The notes under the pieces were generated by a model. That model did no database searches and was not told where the DNA came from. It saw only the letters and a program-made list of their open reading frames with translations. The position numbers and the translations under genes were made by a program. From contig NZ_BLIN01000003.1 of the NCBI RefSeq assembly GCF_009811555.1, positions 992,001 through 1,056,000 of the forward strand: DNA of 64,000 nucleotides, given 5' to 3'. Shown piece after piece: positions 1-12,336 of the stretch (position 1 is the stretch's first letter; each line of letters opens with the position of its first letter). The DNA is from Streptomyces caniferus (GTDB lineage Bacteria > Actinomycetota > Actinomycetes > Streptomycetales > Streptomycetaceae).

Positions 1-154
1 CGTTGGGCGTCGACCTGGCGGCCCTGGTTCCGTTGACCTCGGTCAATACCTGTACCGCATCAGCGGCGCCGCACTCCGCCGCGCGCGCCAAAAAGGCCCG
101 GCATGGCGCGTCGGACGGATTGCCACTGCGCGGGCTTGCGCCGGTCGCCATCAT
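1..154 (-). CDS. Possible partial gene leaving the left edge, ankyrin-like
   Basis: A minus-strand reading frame opens with two adjacent ATG codons at 154 and 151 and runs off the window after 51 residues. The stretch AFLARAAECGAADAVQVL has the spacing of an ankyrin helix pair (A-x-x-G-x-x-x-x-V-x-x-L), and codon use is G/C-ending as in real genes here. No convincing ribosome binding site lies upstream. With so little sequence the ankyrin assignment is a guess, and the frame could also be chance. Confidence 0.25.
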   Translation of the reverse strand, partial: MMATGASPRSGNPSDAPCRAFLARAAECGAADAVQVLTEVNGTRAARSTPN

Positions 155-1155
155 TCCGTTCGGCACCGCCGGAGAAGCCAGGGCTGTCCAGGAGGCCTAC
201 ACGCCCAAGGCGCGGCTCGCCCTCGCCCCCTTGGCCACCGTGCCGCCCCAGTGCACCCGTCCGACCTCGCACGAGTTCCGCGCGCCCTCGGCACAGCAAG
301 AAAACACGGCGCGCGCTTCGCTCGGTGCAGCATCCGCAGCAGCCACGCGATCCGGGTCCGCACCGACGAGTGATTTCAGCTCAGGAGATTTCCTTCTTAC
401 GGCGAGCAGAAAACCACCAACAGCGGTTGATGGAAATTGATTCCGCACATGACGCATGGCATTCGAGCGTACGGCTGGCAGAAGAGACACCCTCAGGACA
501 TCACTCAGAAAATGCGTCAGCGGAAACGACGAGAATCCGCTGACGGTTGCGCCGAAGGAATAGACGCAAGGGAGTCGGGTAACACCGCGGCAATCTCGGC
601 GGGGCACGGACGGAACACGGAAGGGCGCGCGGTCGCACGCGATCGCAACCGTGAGCCACCAGGAACCCGTTGTACCGCGGCCGGAAGGTGGTCGACCGAC
701 CACAACCGGGGGTACGCCGCAACATTCGGCCACGACCGGGACGAGGCAGCCCCCCTGTTCCCACTCGCTGCGACTGCCGCCCGACGGCGCGTACGCCATC
801 GCCGGAGCGGGAATGCGCCCACCGCTCCCCGCCCCTGGCCACTTGCCCCAAAAACGCACCGTATCGCCAATGAGCTGAGCAATTGTCCGAAGCCGCCATC
901 GGAGGCGTGAGTTACTTCACAGTACGAGTCGGTGGTCAGGGGCTGCGGGAACGGGGTCGAGGAGGTGATCAGGCCTTAAGTGAACCACTGGCGGTCGCGA
1001 ATAGGGATGTTGACGAATGAGAGGGCAATGACGGGGTAGGAGTAAGATCCTTGCTGTGCCGACTTCGCCTCCGCCACCGGACAGGGAACGCACCGGCAAA
1101 GCACTGGCCGAACTCGCTCTTCTCCTTTGCGTATATATGGCTACACTCACGCTCC
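155..1155. other. About 1 kb with no gene I can support
   Basis: Several overlapping frames are open on both strands, but none has a good ribosome binding site, consistent G/C third positions or recognisable motifs. The stretch just before 1156 is comparatively AT-rich and probably carries the promoter of the following membrane-protein gene; I could not settle -10 and -35 boxes. Confidence 0.4.
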
Positions 1156-1512
1156 ATGCGAACCGCTACCCCCCACAGCATTCGCCCCGGTAAGCAGCGT
1201 AATCGTCCCGTATTCGTCGACACCTCAGGCAGGCGTCGACGCTTCGTAGGACGGGCAGCGTTGACCGTTGGGTGCATGTGTACCGGTTATCTCGTACTTC
1301 TCGCCATCGTGTTCGGCGGTCTCCTGCAACCCGGCACAAAGCCGGCGCAGGGAAGGGCCAATCCGCTCCCGGAGCGCGCCGGACACCATCACCCCGGCAG
1401 TCCGGGCGGCCACCGTCGACCGGCGCCGTCCGGAGCCCACGGGTCAACTGTGCCCGTGAGCCACCACATCCCCCGGGCCCCCACGCCCGCCGACCCCACC
1501 CCTGCCCCGTGA
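1156..1512 (+). CDS. Small single-pass membrane protein of the polysaccharide locus
   Basis: A 118-residue protein. A basic N-terminus (PVFVDTSGRRRR) is followed by one membrane segment at about residues 35-55 (TVGCMCTGYLVLLAIVFGGL) and a Pro/His/Gly-rich tail, so the tail should lie outside the cell. Small proteins with a similar VFVD-SGRRRR signature are, as I recall, found directly upstream of deacetylase/glycosyltransferase fusion genes in Streptomyces, as here (gap of about 150 bases). The first ATG with the usual N-terminus is at 1156; a longer frame from 1051 is not favoured. The role is unknown; an assembly or anchoring partner of the synthase is an inference from position. Confidence 0.6.
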   Translation: MRTATPHSIRPGKQRNRPVFVDTSGRRRRFVGRAALTVGCMCTGYLVLLAIVFGGLLQPGTKPAQGRANPLPERAGHHHPGSPGGHRRPAPSGAHGSTVPVSHHIPRAPTPADPTPAP

Positions 1513-1658
1513 GAAAAGCCGGACCGGACAGGCCCGCCCACTGGGTGTGAAGCCTCTCCGGCCCTCGAGTCGCTGTTCGCCCGCGCTTGGCACCCCTGTG
1601 TGCCGGCGCGGGCGATCGCCTCGCGCACGGCTTGCATCTTCTACGGAAAGGGCTCCAC

Positions 1659-3752
1659 GTGGCCTTGACAGGGCAGGGGCGGCACGCGCTGCGTCACCCC
1701 CCATACCGACACTGGTTCCTCCTGCTGCTGATCCTCCCCATCATCGGCATCTCGCTGCTCTTCGAAGGCTGGACGACCCATGAGGTCGACGGAGCGCGGA
1801 AGCGGTTTGCCTGTACCGCCCCCATACCGAGATCCGCGGACAACGGCGATCCGGTGCTGCGCGTCACCGGCGACGGCACCGAGACCGCGCGGATGCCGCA
1901 CCGTACCGCCGCGCTCACCTTCGACGGGGGACCCGACCCCGTATGGACACCACGGCTGCTCGACCTGCTTCGGGCACACCACGCACATGCGACCTTCTTC
2001 CTCTACGGAGCCCAGGCCGCACGCCATCCGGACCTGGTGCGAAGGATCCACGACGAGGGCCATGAGATCGGCTCGTACACGTACACCGGCGGCGACTTGG
2101 GCAGCGCCTCGCGCCTCCGCTCCCACTTGGAGTTGTCCCTCACCCAGTCCGCCCTCGCGGGAGCCGCGGCGGTCAACACCCGGCTGTTGCGGCTGCCGCA
2201 CACCACCACTGCCGACACGATGTGCGGCGCCGAATGGTCGGCCGCGCAACGCGCCTCCGACCAGGGCTACTTGCTGGTCGCCGCCACCGGCCACTCCCGT
2301 AAGCCACCGCAGGGCGTGGTACGGCAGTACAGCCACACCTCTCTGGGCTACCAGGAGGCGGCGAAGCTGCTGGCCGATCCGGAGGTGGGACGGTTCACCA
2401 CCGTCACCGAAGGGCTCGGCCGGTCCCCGCTCACCACGCCGGCCTCTCTGCCGCAGCGGATCCAGGGCCGGGCGCTGATCTGGACACAATCCGTAGGGCA
2501 CACCTTCACGCAGTTCATGACCTGGGCGCTGGGCATCGCGGGCGGACTGGGCATGCTCCGGCTGGTGCTGCTCGCGTGCCTCGCCCGCGTCCATGCGCGA
2601 CGCCGGCACCGGTCCGGTTCGCCCTGGCCGCACGAGGTGACCGAGCCGGTGACGGTGCTGGTGCCCGCGTACAACGAAGAGGCGGGCATCGAGGCCACGG
2701 TGCGCTCGCTCCTCGCCTCCACCTACCGGGACCTGCAGATCATCGTCATCGACGACGGCTCGACGGACCGGACCGTGCAGATCGCCCGGGACATCACCGA
2801 CCCGCGGGTGACCGTGGTGCAGCAGCCCAACTCCGGTAAACCCAGGGCGCTCACCACGGGCCTGAGCTACGCGCGTAGCGAGATCATCGTCATGGTCGAC
2901 GCGGACACGGTCTTCGAACCGGATGCCCTCCACCACCTCGTCCAGCCCCTCGCCGACCCGACGGTCGGTGCGGTCAGCGGCAACACCAAGGTGGGCAACC
3001 GGCGTCGGCTGCTCGGCAGGTGGCAGCACCTCGAATACGTCCTCGGGTTCAACCTGGACCGGCGGATGTTCGAGGTGCTGGAGTGCATGCCGACGGTGCC
3101 CGGCGCCATCGGCGCCTTCCGCAAGGACGCACTGACGGCCATCGGCGGCATCAGTGACGACACGCTCGCCGAGGACACCGACCTCACCATGGCGTTGTGG
3201 CGAATGGGCCGGCGCGTGGTCTACGAGGAGCGGGCCATCGCCTGGACCGAAGTGCCCGACACCTTCGAGCAGTTGTGGCGGCAGCGCTACCGCTGGTGCT
3301 ACGGAACGCTGCAGTCGATGTGGAAGCACCGTCACGCGGTGGTCGAAGTCGGGCCGGCCGGGCGCTTCGGCCGCCGCGGTCTGACGTATCTCGCCCTTTT
3401 CCAGATCGTCCTTCCGCTGTTCGCGCCGGTCGTCGATGTCTACGCCCTGTACGGGCTGTGCTTCGGCGACACTCCGCAGGGCCTCGGGGTCTGGCTCGCC
3501 TTTCTCGCCGCTCAGATGGTCACCGCGGGGTATGCGCTGCGGCTGGACCACGAACGGCTCCGTGTGCTGTGGGCCCTGCCGCTCCAACTGTTCGTCTACC
3601 GGCAGATGCTGTACCTCGTGGTCATCCAGTCCGTGACCACCGCACTGCTCGGCACCCGCCTGAGGTGGCACCGCATGCACCGTTCCGGCACCGCCAACCA
3701 GCAACTGCTCAAGAGCCCCGTGCCGTCCCCCAGCAGCCTGTCGTCGAAGTGA
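1659..3752 (+). CDS. Bifunctional polysaccharide deacetylase-like / family 2 glycosyltransferase
   Basis: A 697-residue membrane protein. GTG at 1659 is chosen because GGAAAGG precedes it by about 6 bases; a TTG at 1587 in the same frame lacks a site. Order: membrane segment at about 21-38; NodB-type deacetylase domain at about 80-250; second membrane segment at about 288-310; GT2 domain from about 330, with VPAYNEE, DDGS (365), DAD (414), ED-D and QRYRW (542), all intact as in hyaluronan, chitin and PgaC synthases; then several C-terminal membrane helices. The deacetylase domain looks dead. The TFDDGP motif reads TFDGGP, and the H-S/T-x-x-H metal motif reads SYTYTGG, so all three expected metal ligands (Asp, His, His) are replaced. 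It probably polymerises and extrudes a surface glycan. The LCP gene starts 18 bases downstream. Confidence 0.88.
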   Translation: MALTGQGRHALRHPPYRHWFLLLLILPIIGISLLFEGWTTHEVDGARKRFACTAPIPRSADNGDPVLRVTGDGTETARMPHRTAALTFDGGPDPVWTPRLLDLLRAHHAHATFFLYGAQAARHPDLVRRIHDEGHEIGSYTYTGGDLGSASRLRSHLELSLTQSALAGAAAVNTRLLRLPHTTTADTMCGAEWSAAQRASDQGYLLVAATGHSRKPPQGVVRQYSHTSLGYQEAAKLLADPEVGRFTTVTEGLGRSPLTTPASLPQRIQGRALIWTQSVGHTFTQFMTWALGIAGGLGMLRLVLLACLARVHARRRHRSGSPWPHEVTEPVTVLVPAYNEEAGIEATVRSLLASTYRDLQIIVIDDGSTDRTVQIARDITDPRVTVVQQPNSGKPRALTTGLSYARSEIIVMVDADTVFEPDALHHLVQPLADPTVGAVSGNTKVGNRRRLLGRWQHLEYVLGFNLDRRMFEVLECMPTVPGAIGAFRKDALTAIGGISDDTLAEDTDLTMALWRMGRRVVYEERAIAWTEVPDTFEQLWRQRYRWCYGTLQSMWKHRHAVVEVGPAGRFGRRGLTYLALFQIVLPLFAPVVDVYALYGLCFGDTPQGLGVWLAFLAAQMVTAGYALRLDHERLRVLWALPLQLFVYRQMLYLVVIQSVTTALLGTRLRWHRMHRSGTANQQLLKSPVPSPSSLSSK

Positions 3753-3769
3753 CCGAGGAGAGTGAGCAC

Positions 3770-5050
3770 ATGAGCAGCACGCTGGGCCCCCGCGCCGGCG
3801 GCACCTCCGCGGAAGGACCGGACGACCCCGACGCTTTCTCCGTGTTCGGAGAGGACCTCAGGACGACCGGGGACCGGCAGCACGTCCTGTCGTCCGCACC
3901 CCGGGACACCGGCACCCGAGCCGCCCCGGGAGGCGGCAGTGCGGAACCGGCTGCCGTCGGTGGCCGTACGGACCCGGGCGCGGCCGACAGCGGAACGGAA
4001 CCCGGCACAGCCGACAGCGTCTTCGGCCACGTCCAAAGGCGCCCGGCCCACCGGGCCCGGCGCAAGCGGCCGCTGCGGCGGACGGCCCTGGCGCTGCTCG
4101 CCGGACTGGTGGCCCTCCTCGCAGGCACATATGCCTGGGCCGACGGCGACCTCAACAACACGGTCGATCTCGGCACGCCGGGGCGGCGCCACCCGACCGG
4201 ACAGGGCACCAACTACCTCCTCGTCGGGTCCGACAGCCGCGATGGTCTCACCGACCGGGAGAAACAGGAGCTGCACACCGGATCGGCCGGCGGCCGGCGT
4301 ACGGACTCGATGATCCTGCTGCACACCGGCGCCGGCGGCACCTCGATGGTGAGCCTGCCGCGCGACTCGTGGCTGACCATCCCCGCCTACACGAGCCCCA
4401 TGACCGGCAAGCGTCACGGCGCGGCCAAGAACAAGCTGAATGCCGCGTTCGCGCTCGGGGGCCCCAAGATGCTCGTGAACACGATCGAGCACAACACCGG
4501 CCTGACGATCGACCACTACGTGGAGGTCGGCTTCGCGGGCTTCGTCAATCTCGTCGACGCGGTCGGCGGTGTCCCGATGTGCCTCGACCGCAACCTCAAG
4601 GACGAGAAGTCGGGCGCCGATTTCCGGAAGGGCTGCCATACCCTCGATGGCCGGGCGGCGCTCGCCTTCGTCCGCCAGCGCCACCAAGAGGCCCACGGCG
4701 ACCTGGGCCGCACCCGTAACCAGCAGCGGTTCCTCTCGGCCCTCGCCCACCGGGCCGCGGCGCCGGGGACGCTGATCAACCCGTTCGCGGTGTACTCGGC
4801 CCTCGACGCCGGACTGGACACGCTCCTCGTCGACCGGGACACCGGCCTGCTGGACATCGCCTCGATGTTCCAGGCGATCCGCGGGGTCACCGGCGGGCAC
4901 GGCAAGCAGGTCAACGTCCCTGTGGCCCGGCTCGGCTTTCCCACCTCCAAGGGCAGCGCCGTGCTCTGGGACAGGGCGCGGGCGAGGCAGCTGTTCAGCG
5001 ATCTCCATGACGACCGGACGGTGCGTACCCCGGGAAGGGGGAACCGGTGA
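3770..5050 (+). CDS. LytR-CpsA-Psr (LCP) family cell-wall ligase
   Basis: A 426-residue protein: a long Gly/Ala/Pro-rich cytoplasmic N-terminus with a basic patch (RARRKRPLRR), one membrane segment at about 105-124, then an extracellular LCP domain from about 147. Visible LCP features are NYLLVGSDSR, the Arg/Asp cluster GRRTDSM, the strand SLPRDSWL, and GRAALAFVRQRH near the lipid-binding pocket. LCP proteins move glycans from a polyprenyl carrier to peptidoglycan or related polymers. ATG at 3770 has GAGGAG ten bases upstream. It follows the GT2 synthase by 18 bases, so the two are likely co-transcribed and the LCP protein probably attaches the polymer made by its neighbour. Confidence 0.9.
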   Translation: MSSTLGPRAGGTSAEGPDDPDAFSVFGEDLRTTGDRQHVLSSAPRDTGTRAAPGGGSAEPAAVGGRTDPGAADSGTEPGTADSVFGHVQRRPAHRARRKRPLRRTALALLAGLVALLAGTYAWADGDLNNTVDLGTPGRRHPTGQGTNYLLVGSDSRDGLTDREKQELHTGSAGGRRTDSMILLHTGAGGTSMVSLPRDSWLTIPAYTSPMTGKRHGAAKNKLNAAFALGGPKMLVNTIEHNTGLTIDHYVEVGFAGFVNLVDAVGGVPMCLDRNLKDEKSGADFRKGCHTLDGRAALAFVRQRHQEAHGDLGRTRNQQRFLSALAHRAAAPGTLINPFAVYSALDAGLDTLLVDRDTGLLDIASMFQAIRGVTGGHGKQVNVPVARLGFPTSKGSAVLWDRARARQLFSDLHDDRTVRTPGRGNR

Positions 5051-5226
5051 GATCCGGCCGGTGGAGCGCGGATGAGTCGGCGTCCACGGACAGCGGCGGC
5101 AGGCCCAGGCGCTCACGCCCCGTGTCGTAGAGGTCCCCGCGGACGCCGCCCGCCTCCCGGCCGGCGGCGTCAGTGCCGGTCCGGGCCCCCTGGGCGCGGA
5201 CCGGCGCAGGCGGGTCGGCGATCCCG

Positions 5227-5740
5227 TCAGTGGCCGTGGTCGTGACCGGCACCGTGGCCACCGCCGTGGTCGCCGTGGCCGACGATCGTCCACGGACGCA
5301 TCAGGACGTCGTCCTCGTGTTCGAGAAGGTGGCAGTGGTGGACGTATGTCGCCGGGAGCACGGCGCCGGTTCGGAAGCGACGCGATCGGATCCGTCGGCG
5401 GGCTGAATTCGCCCGTGATGATCCTGGCCACCGTCTCCGGATACGACTTGACGGTGTCCTTGTAGGACTGGGCCTCGTCCGGGTCCGGCGGAATCGGCGG
5501 GCCGGTGAAATAGTGCGCCAACACCGGCTTGTCCTCCGGTCTGCGGCCACCGCTGATCCACTTTTCGTAATCCTCCTGGTAGCCGGCCGCGTCGATCGGC
5601 TGCCTGTTCAACACCTGGAAGTTGACGAGGTGGACGTGCATCGGGTGGGCGCCGTGGTTGGGGTTGATGTACTCCCAGATCTCGGTCGAGCCCGCCTTGA
5701 TGAAGTCCTGGGAAGGCTCCATGAACGGCACCGCGACTCT
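5227..5740 (-). pseudogene. 3' remnant of a multicopper oxidase (CotA/bilirubin-oxidase type)
   Basis: Only the C-terminal cupredoxin domain remains. One frame carries HGAHPMHVHLVNFQVLNR (H-x-H copper ligands) and continues to about 5365. The reading then shifts one base into a second frame carrying YVHHCHLLEHEDDVLMRP, the type 1/type 3 copper motif HCHxxxHxxxxM, and a His/Gly-rich tail ending at 5227. The N-terminal two thirds are absent, and the homology stops just short of an ISAs1-type end at 5776. Both the truncation and the frameshift show it is dead unless the frameshift is a sequencing error. Confidence 0.8.
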
Positions 5741-5775
5741 CGTTCTCTTCGGTCGCGCCGTGGTGGCCGAGTGGT

Positions 5776-5814
5776 CAGGGCTTCGGCGTAGTCGAGTGGT
5801 GTCCGGTTCATGAG
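5776..5814 (-). repeat. ISAs1-type element end, left copy
   Basis: This 39-base stretch contains CAGGGCTTCGGCGTAGTCG, which occurs identically at 39162 and, in inverted and diverged form, at 6914-6950, 39623-39660 and 40893. The copies at 6914 and 39623 directly follow ISAs1 transposase C-terminal tails, so this is read as the terminal repeat of such an element. Confidence 0.55.
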
Positions 5815-5886
5815 GTCCTGGCTGTGTGAGGCATCCCTCCCCCGTCGTCGTGGCGCTGGTGGCCCGGGAAGGTCGACCATGTAGTC

Positions 5887-6780
5887 ATGACCTCCTCGCC
5901 CCGCCCGCCGCACGTCGGTGGCCGACCGGATCCGACAGACGGCACTACCGCGCTCGGTGGAGAGTCCACTCCCGCCCGCGGTTACCTGCTGGACAACGCG
6001 CGCGCCGAGGCGGGCGAGCGATTCGTCTGGCTGGCCGAGCTGTTCGACGGTGTGACGCGCGGGCACTTCGATCGACTGGGGGTCAGGGCCGGCTCGCGCT
6101 GCTGGGAAGTGGGGGCCGGTGGCCCCAGTATCCCGGAGGCGCTCGCGGCGGCCGTCGGTCCGACCGGGCACGTGCTGACCACGGACATCGACCCGTCGTG
6201 GCTGAAGGCAGGCGACGGGTACGAGGTGCGCCGGCACGACGTCGCCGCTGATCCGCCCCCGGAGCCGGGGACGTTCGATCTGGTGCACGCCCGGCTCGTG
6301 CTGGTCCATGTGCCCGACCGGGCCCGGGCGTTGGCCACGATGGCGGCAGCGCTACGGCCCGGCGGCTGGCTGCTGATCGAGGACGCCGATACCGCTCTGC
6401 AGCCACTGGCATGCCTGGACGACAGCGGCCCTGCGCAGCGGCGGGCCAACCGGCTGCGCGACGCGGTCCGGGAGCTGCTGAGACGCCGCGGCGCGGACCT
6501 GCGCTACGGCCGGACACTGCCGCGGGCCTTGCGTGAGGCCGGCTTGGTAGATGTCGCCGCGCGGGGCTCTTTCCCGGTCGGCGGTCCGGCCTGCGACCGG
6601 CTGGAGGCGGCGACCATCCGGCACGTGCGCGGCGAGCTGCTCGCGGCCGGCCTGGCCGACGATGCCGAGATCGACGCGCACCTGGCCGCCATCCACGCGG
6701 GCGAACTCGACCTGACACTCGCGCCGCTGATCTCGGCCTGGGGACGCCGTCCAGCCGAGCCCCCTCCGGCACTCGGTTAG
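5887..6780 (+). CDS. Class I SAM-dependent methyltransferase
   Basis: A 297-residue Rossmann-fold methyltransferase. Motif I is WEVGAGGPSIP at about 77-87. The acidic strand-2 residue lies in TTDIDPSW. FDLVHARLVLVHVPD is the motif IV region, and LRPGGWLLIEDAD follows strand 5. The C-terminal third resembles small-molecule methyltransferases of the UbiE/Methyltransf_11 kind; the substrate cannot be told. ATG at 5887 has only a weak, distant GGAAGG. The gene sits between two inverted ISAs1-type ends (5776-5814 and 6914-6950) and just upstream of an ISAs1 transposase tail, so it appears to be a passenger gene of a mobile element. Confidence 0.85.
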   Translation: MTSSPRPPHVGGRPDPTDGTTALGGESTPARGYLLDNARAEAGERFVWLAELFDGVTRGHFDRLGVRAGSRCWEVGAGGPSIPEALAAAVGPTGHVLTTDIDPSWLKAGDGYEVRRHDVAADPPPEPGTFDLVHARLVLVHVPDRARALATMAAALRPGGWLLIEDADTALQPLACLDDSGPAQRRANRLRDAVRELLRRRGADLRYGRTLPRALREAGLVDVAARGSFPVGGPACDRLEAATIRHVRGELLAAGLADDAEIDAHLAAIHAGELDLTLAPLISAWGRRPAEPPPALG

Positions 6781-6854
6781 GTGCGGATCCCGGCGTTGTC
6801 CGACCTGCCCACAGCGCTGTTCGTCGAGGGAGGGCAGGCAGCTCGTTCAGGTGC

Positions 6855-6912
6855 GCGCTGCGCGTCCGCCGCAACGCGCACGACCCACGCCGTCCTACTC
6901 GGACTCACGTGA
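6855..6912 (+). pseudogene. ISAs1-family transposase C-terminal tail
   Basis: The frame gives ALRVRRNAHDPRRP, then after a one-base slip VLLGLT and stop. This matches the conserved ISAs1 ending (LRHxARDxRRPLxLLGLx-stop), seen again at 39481-39621. Nothing else of the transposase is present; the methyltransferase occupies the place of its body. Confidence 0.55.
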
Positions 6913-6913
6913 T

Positions 6914-6950
6914 CACGAAACGCACATCACACGACTGCTCCGAAGCCCTG
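6914..6950 (+). repeat. ISAs1-type element end, right copy
   Basis: Inverted relative to 5776-5814 and identical at about 28 of 34 aligned bases, including CCGAAGCCCTG. It lies just after the transposase tail, where an ISAs1 right end is expected. Confidence 0.5.
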
Positions 6951-7009
6951 GCCAGTGGTCGCGGAGGGTGCCCTCATGGACCGCTCGCCGCCGCCCCGAC
7001 CGTCCGGAG

Positions 7010-7048
7010 GATGTCCCGGTCGGCCGATGTGTGGCCGACCGGGACATC
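7010..7048 (-). terminator. Strong hairpin terminator downstream of katG
   Basis: GATGTCCCGGTCGGCC and its exact 16-base inverse are separated by a 7-base loop, beginning five bases beyond the katG stop codon. There is no U-run, as is usual for Streptomyces terminators. Confidence 0.8.
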
Positions 7049-7052
7049 GGGC

Positions 7053-10436
<3,384 letters not shown>

Positions 10437-11081
10437 GTGATCACTCCAGCCGCAGTGGGAGGAGTGGCTCTGGTCGAACTGGGCATGGCCCTGACTCCGG
10501 GACCGAACATGATCCACCTCGCATCCCGCGCGATCATCCAAGGCCCCAGGGCGGGCCTGGTCAGCCTCAGTGGGACCGCCGTGGGCTTCGTGTGCTACCT
10601 GTTGGCCGCGGCTGCGGGCCTCTCCGCGCTGTTCACCGCCGTGCCGTTGGCTTACACGGTGGTCAAGCTTGCCGGGGCCGCCTATCTGGCCTACCTCGCG
10701 TGGGGCATGCTCAAGCCGGGCGGGCGTTCGCCCTTCGCCCCGGACCGGGACCTGCCTCCGGTCTCCGATGCCCGACTGTTCTCGATGGGACTGCTGACCA
10801 ACCTGCTCAACCCTAAGATCGCTCTGCTGTACGCCGCCCTACTGCCCCAGTTCCTGGACCCTCAGGCGGGTCCGGCCTCGGAGCAACTGCTCCAGCTCGG
10901 CGCTGTACAGATCATCGTGGGGGTCACTGTGAACGCTCTGATCATGCTGGGCGCAGCACGGGTGTCCGGATTTCTGGCCGCCCGGCCCCGCGTCATGACC
11001 GCCCAACGGTTCACGGCAGGCGGCTTGCTCGGCGTCTTCGCGCTGCGCACCGCGCTCTCCGATACCCCCGCCTCCACCTGA
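10437..11081 (+). CDS. LysE/RhtB family amino-acid exporter
   Basis: A 214-residue membrane protein with six predicted helices. The N-terminal LysE signature is present (ELGMALTPGPNMIHLASRA, in which TPGPN is the family hallmark), followed by GxxxG-rich helices, KLAGAAYLAYLAWGM, and the LLTNLLNPKIALLYAALLPQF block. Members export amino acids or small polar metabolites. Start: GTG at 10437 following AGGAGG at about 10424-10429. The substrate is unknown; no LysG-type regulator adjoins it. Confidence 0.9.
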   Translation: MITPAAVGGVALVELGMALTPGPNMIHLASRAIIQGPRAGLVSLSGTAVGFVCYLLAAAAGLSALFTAVPLAYTVVKLAGAAYLAYLAWGMLKPGGRSPFAPDRDLPPVSDARLFSMGLLTNLLNPKIALLYAALLPQFLDPQAGPASEQLLQLGAVQIIVGVTVNALIMLGAARVSGFLAARPRVMTAQRFTAGGLLGVFALRTALSDTPAST

Positions 11082-11145
11082 GGCCCTGCCTGCGTATCCG
11101 CAACGCCGCCGGCACCGCATCCCGGCCCGGCCCGGCTCAGGCGAC

Positions 11146-11477
11146 GTGAGGGCCACCCCCATGGTCACCAACCACAAGGCTGCACGGACGCACGGCATCT
11201 TGGACGCCCGCGTGGAAGCTCGCGTGCCGTGCTTCGCGGACAAGGGCTACCGGGGCGCCGGCGGCACCATCCGCCTACCGTATTGGGGCCGCTGGGTGAC
11301 GCTCTCCGCAGGCCGGCAAGCCGTCAACCGCTCACACCCCACGCTCCGCGCGCTCGTCGAGCGGGCCATGGCCACCCTCAAGTCATGGCGACTCTGCGCA
11401 AGCTGCGATGCTCCGCCAACGGCATCACCACCCTCGTCCAAGCCACCCTCACCCTGCACCTGGCCTACGCCAGCTGA
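11146..11477 (+). pseudogene. 3' remnant of an IS5-type (DDE) transposase
   Basis: The first frame reads CFADKGYRGAGGTIRLPYWG and NRSHPTLRALVERAMATLKSW, the end of a DDE-superfamily transposase with its last acidic residue. A slip near 11385 moves to a second frame reading LRKLRCSANGITTLVQATL and a stop at 11477. The 5' two thirds are missing. Confidence 0.7.
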
Positions 11478-11577
11478 GGCTGGAGAAAGCTCGATGACCA
11501 CGGCGGCAGGAGGGCCAGTGCCACGCGCGGCACGGCTGACGGGGGCGTGACTTTGGGAGACAACTCCCAGGAGGGCG

Positions 11578-12318
11578 TCAGGGCCACTCGGACGCTTCCC
11601 TCCCTGCGCGGTGGAGCCACCGCGCAGCCGGACAGACAATGACGCGTGGGCGCTGAGCACGCCGCCGGCGCTGAGCACGATGTACATGCCGTTGGCGTCG
11701 AGGCCGACGTCGTGCCCCTTCGTCTCCAGCGTGGCGGCTACGCCGTCGTGGCCGATGATCTGCGCGCGGTACCGGAGTTCGCCGGCCTTCGTGACCTTCG
11801 CGGTCCAGCCGCCCGCGAGCTTGAAGGTGCCCGGTCCCTGGTGTCCGCCGCCCATCCAGGAGTGGACCTGGCCGTCCATCGTGAGCGTGACGAACATGTC
11901 GTTGGCGTCGAGCCCGTCGTCGTGCCCGTTGGTCTCCAGCGTGGCCAGGACCGAACCGCGGGCCACGATCTTGGCGCGGTAGTGCTGGTCGCCGAGCTGG
12001 GAGATCTCGGCCTTGCTGACGCCGTCCGCCAGGCGCTGGGTGCGCACCGGGGAAGCCGCCTTGCCAGCGTTGGTGACGTGCGCGCTGCCCGACTGCTTGC
12101 TCGCGATGCCCGCCTTGGCGCCGGTGCTCTGCAGGCCGGACCAGCCCGAGGCGGTGGACTCGGCGGCGGCCGAGTTCGCGTTCGTGTGGCCCGCGGACTT
12201 CGCGTCGGCGGCCTCCGAGCCGGAGCAGGCGGTCAGGGTGAGGCCGGCGGCAGCCCAAGGAGAACCCGAAGAGCCAGGCGTAGCGGCCTAGGCGTGTCCG
12301 GAGAGGGGATGCCTTCAC
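11578..12318 (-). pseudogene. Frameshifted lipoprotein with a duplicated domain
   Basis: The N-terminus in one frame (MKASPLRTRLGRYAWLFGFSLG) is a signal peptide start. The rest is in the next frame: AAAGLTLTACSGSE, where LTAC is a lipobox, a Ser/Ala/Thr-rich linker, then two tandem units of about 63 residues. The units align as YRAKIVARGSVLATLETNGH with YRAQIIGHDGVAATLETKGH, each followed by D-x-GLDAN-M. One base is gained or lost near 12258. The second frame has a TAG just upstream and no start before GTG 12047, so as written only a truncated cytoplasmic form could be made. The second frame has no early stop after about 11643. It lies 18 bases downstream of the methyltransferase gene. Confidence 0.65.
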
Positions 12319-12336
12319 GTCTCGGCGCGGCGGAAC

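Noticed and set aside
1641..3704. Very long minus-strand open frame opposite the GT2 fusion gene
   Set aside because: Shadow of a GC-rich gene: no start signal, composition Arg/Pro/Gly-biased, and no motifs, while the opposite strand has clear domains.
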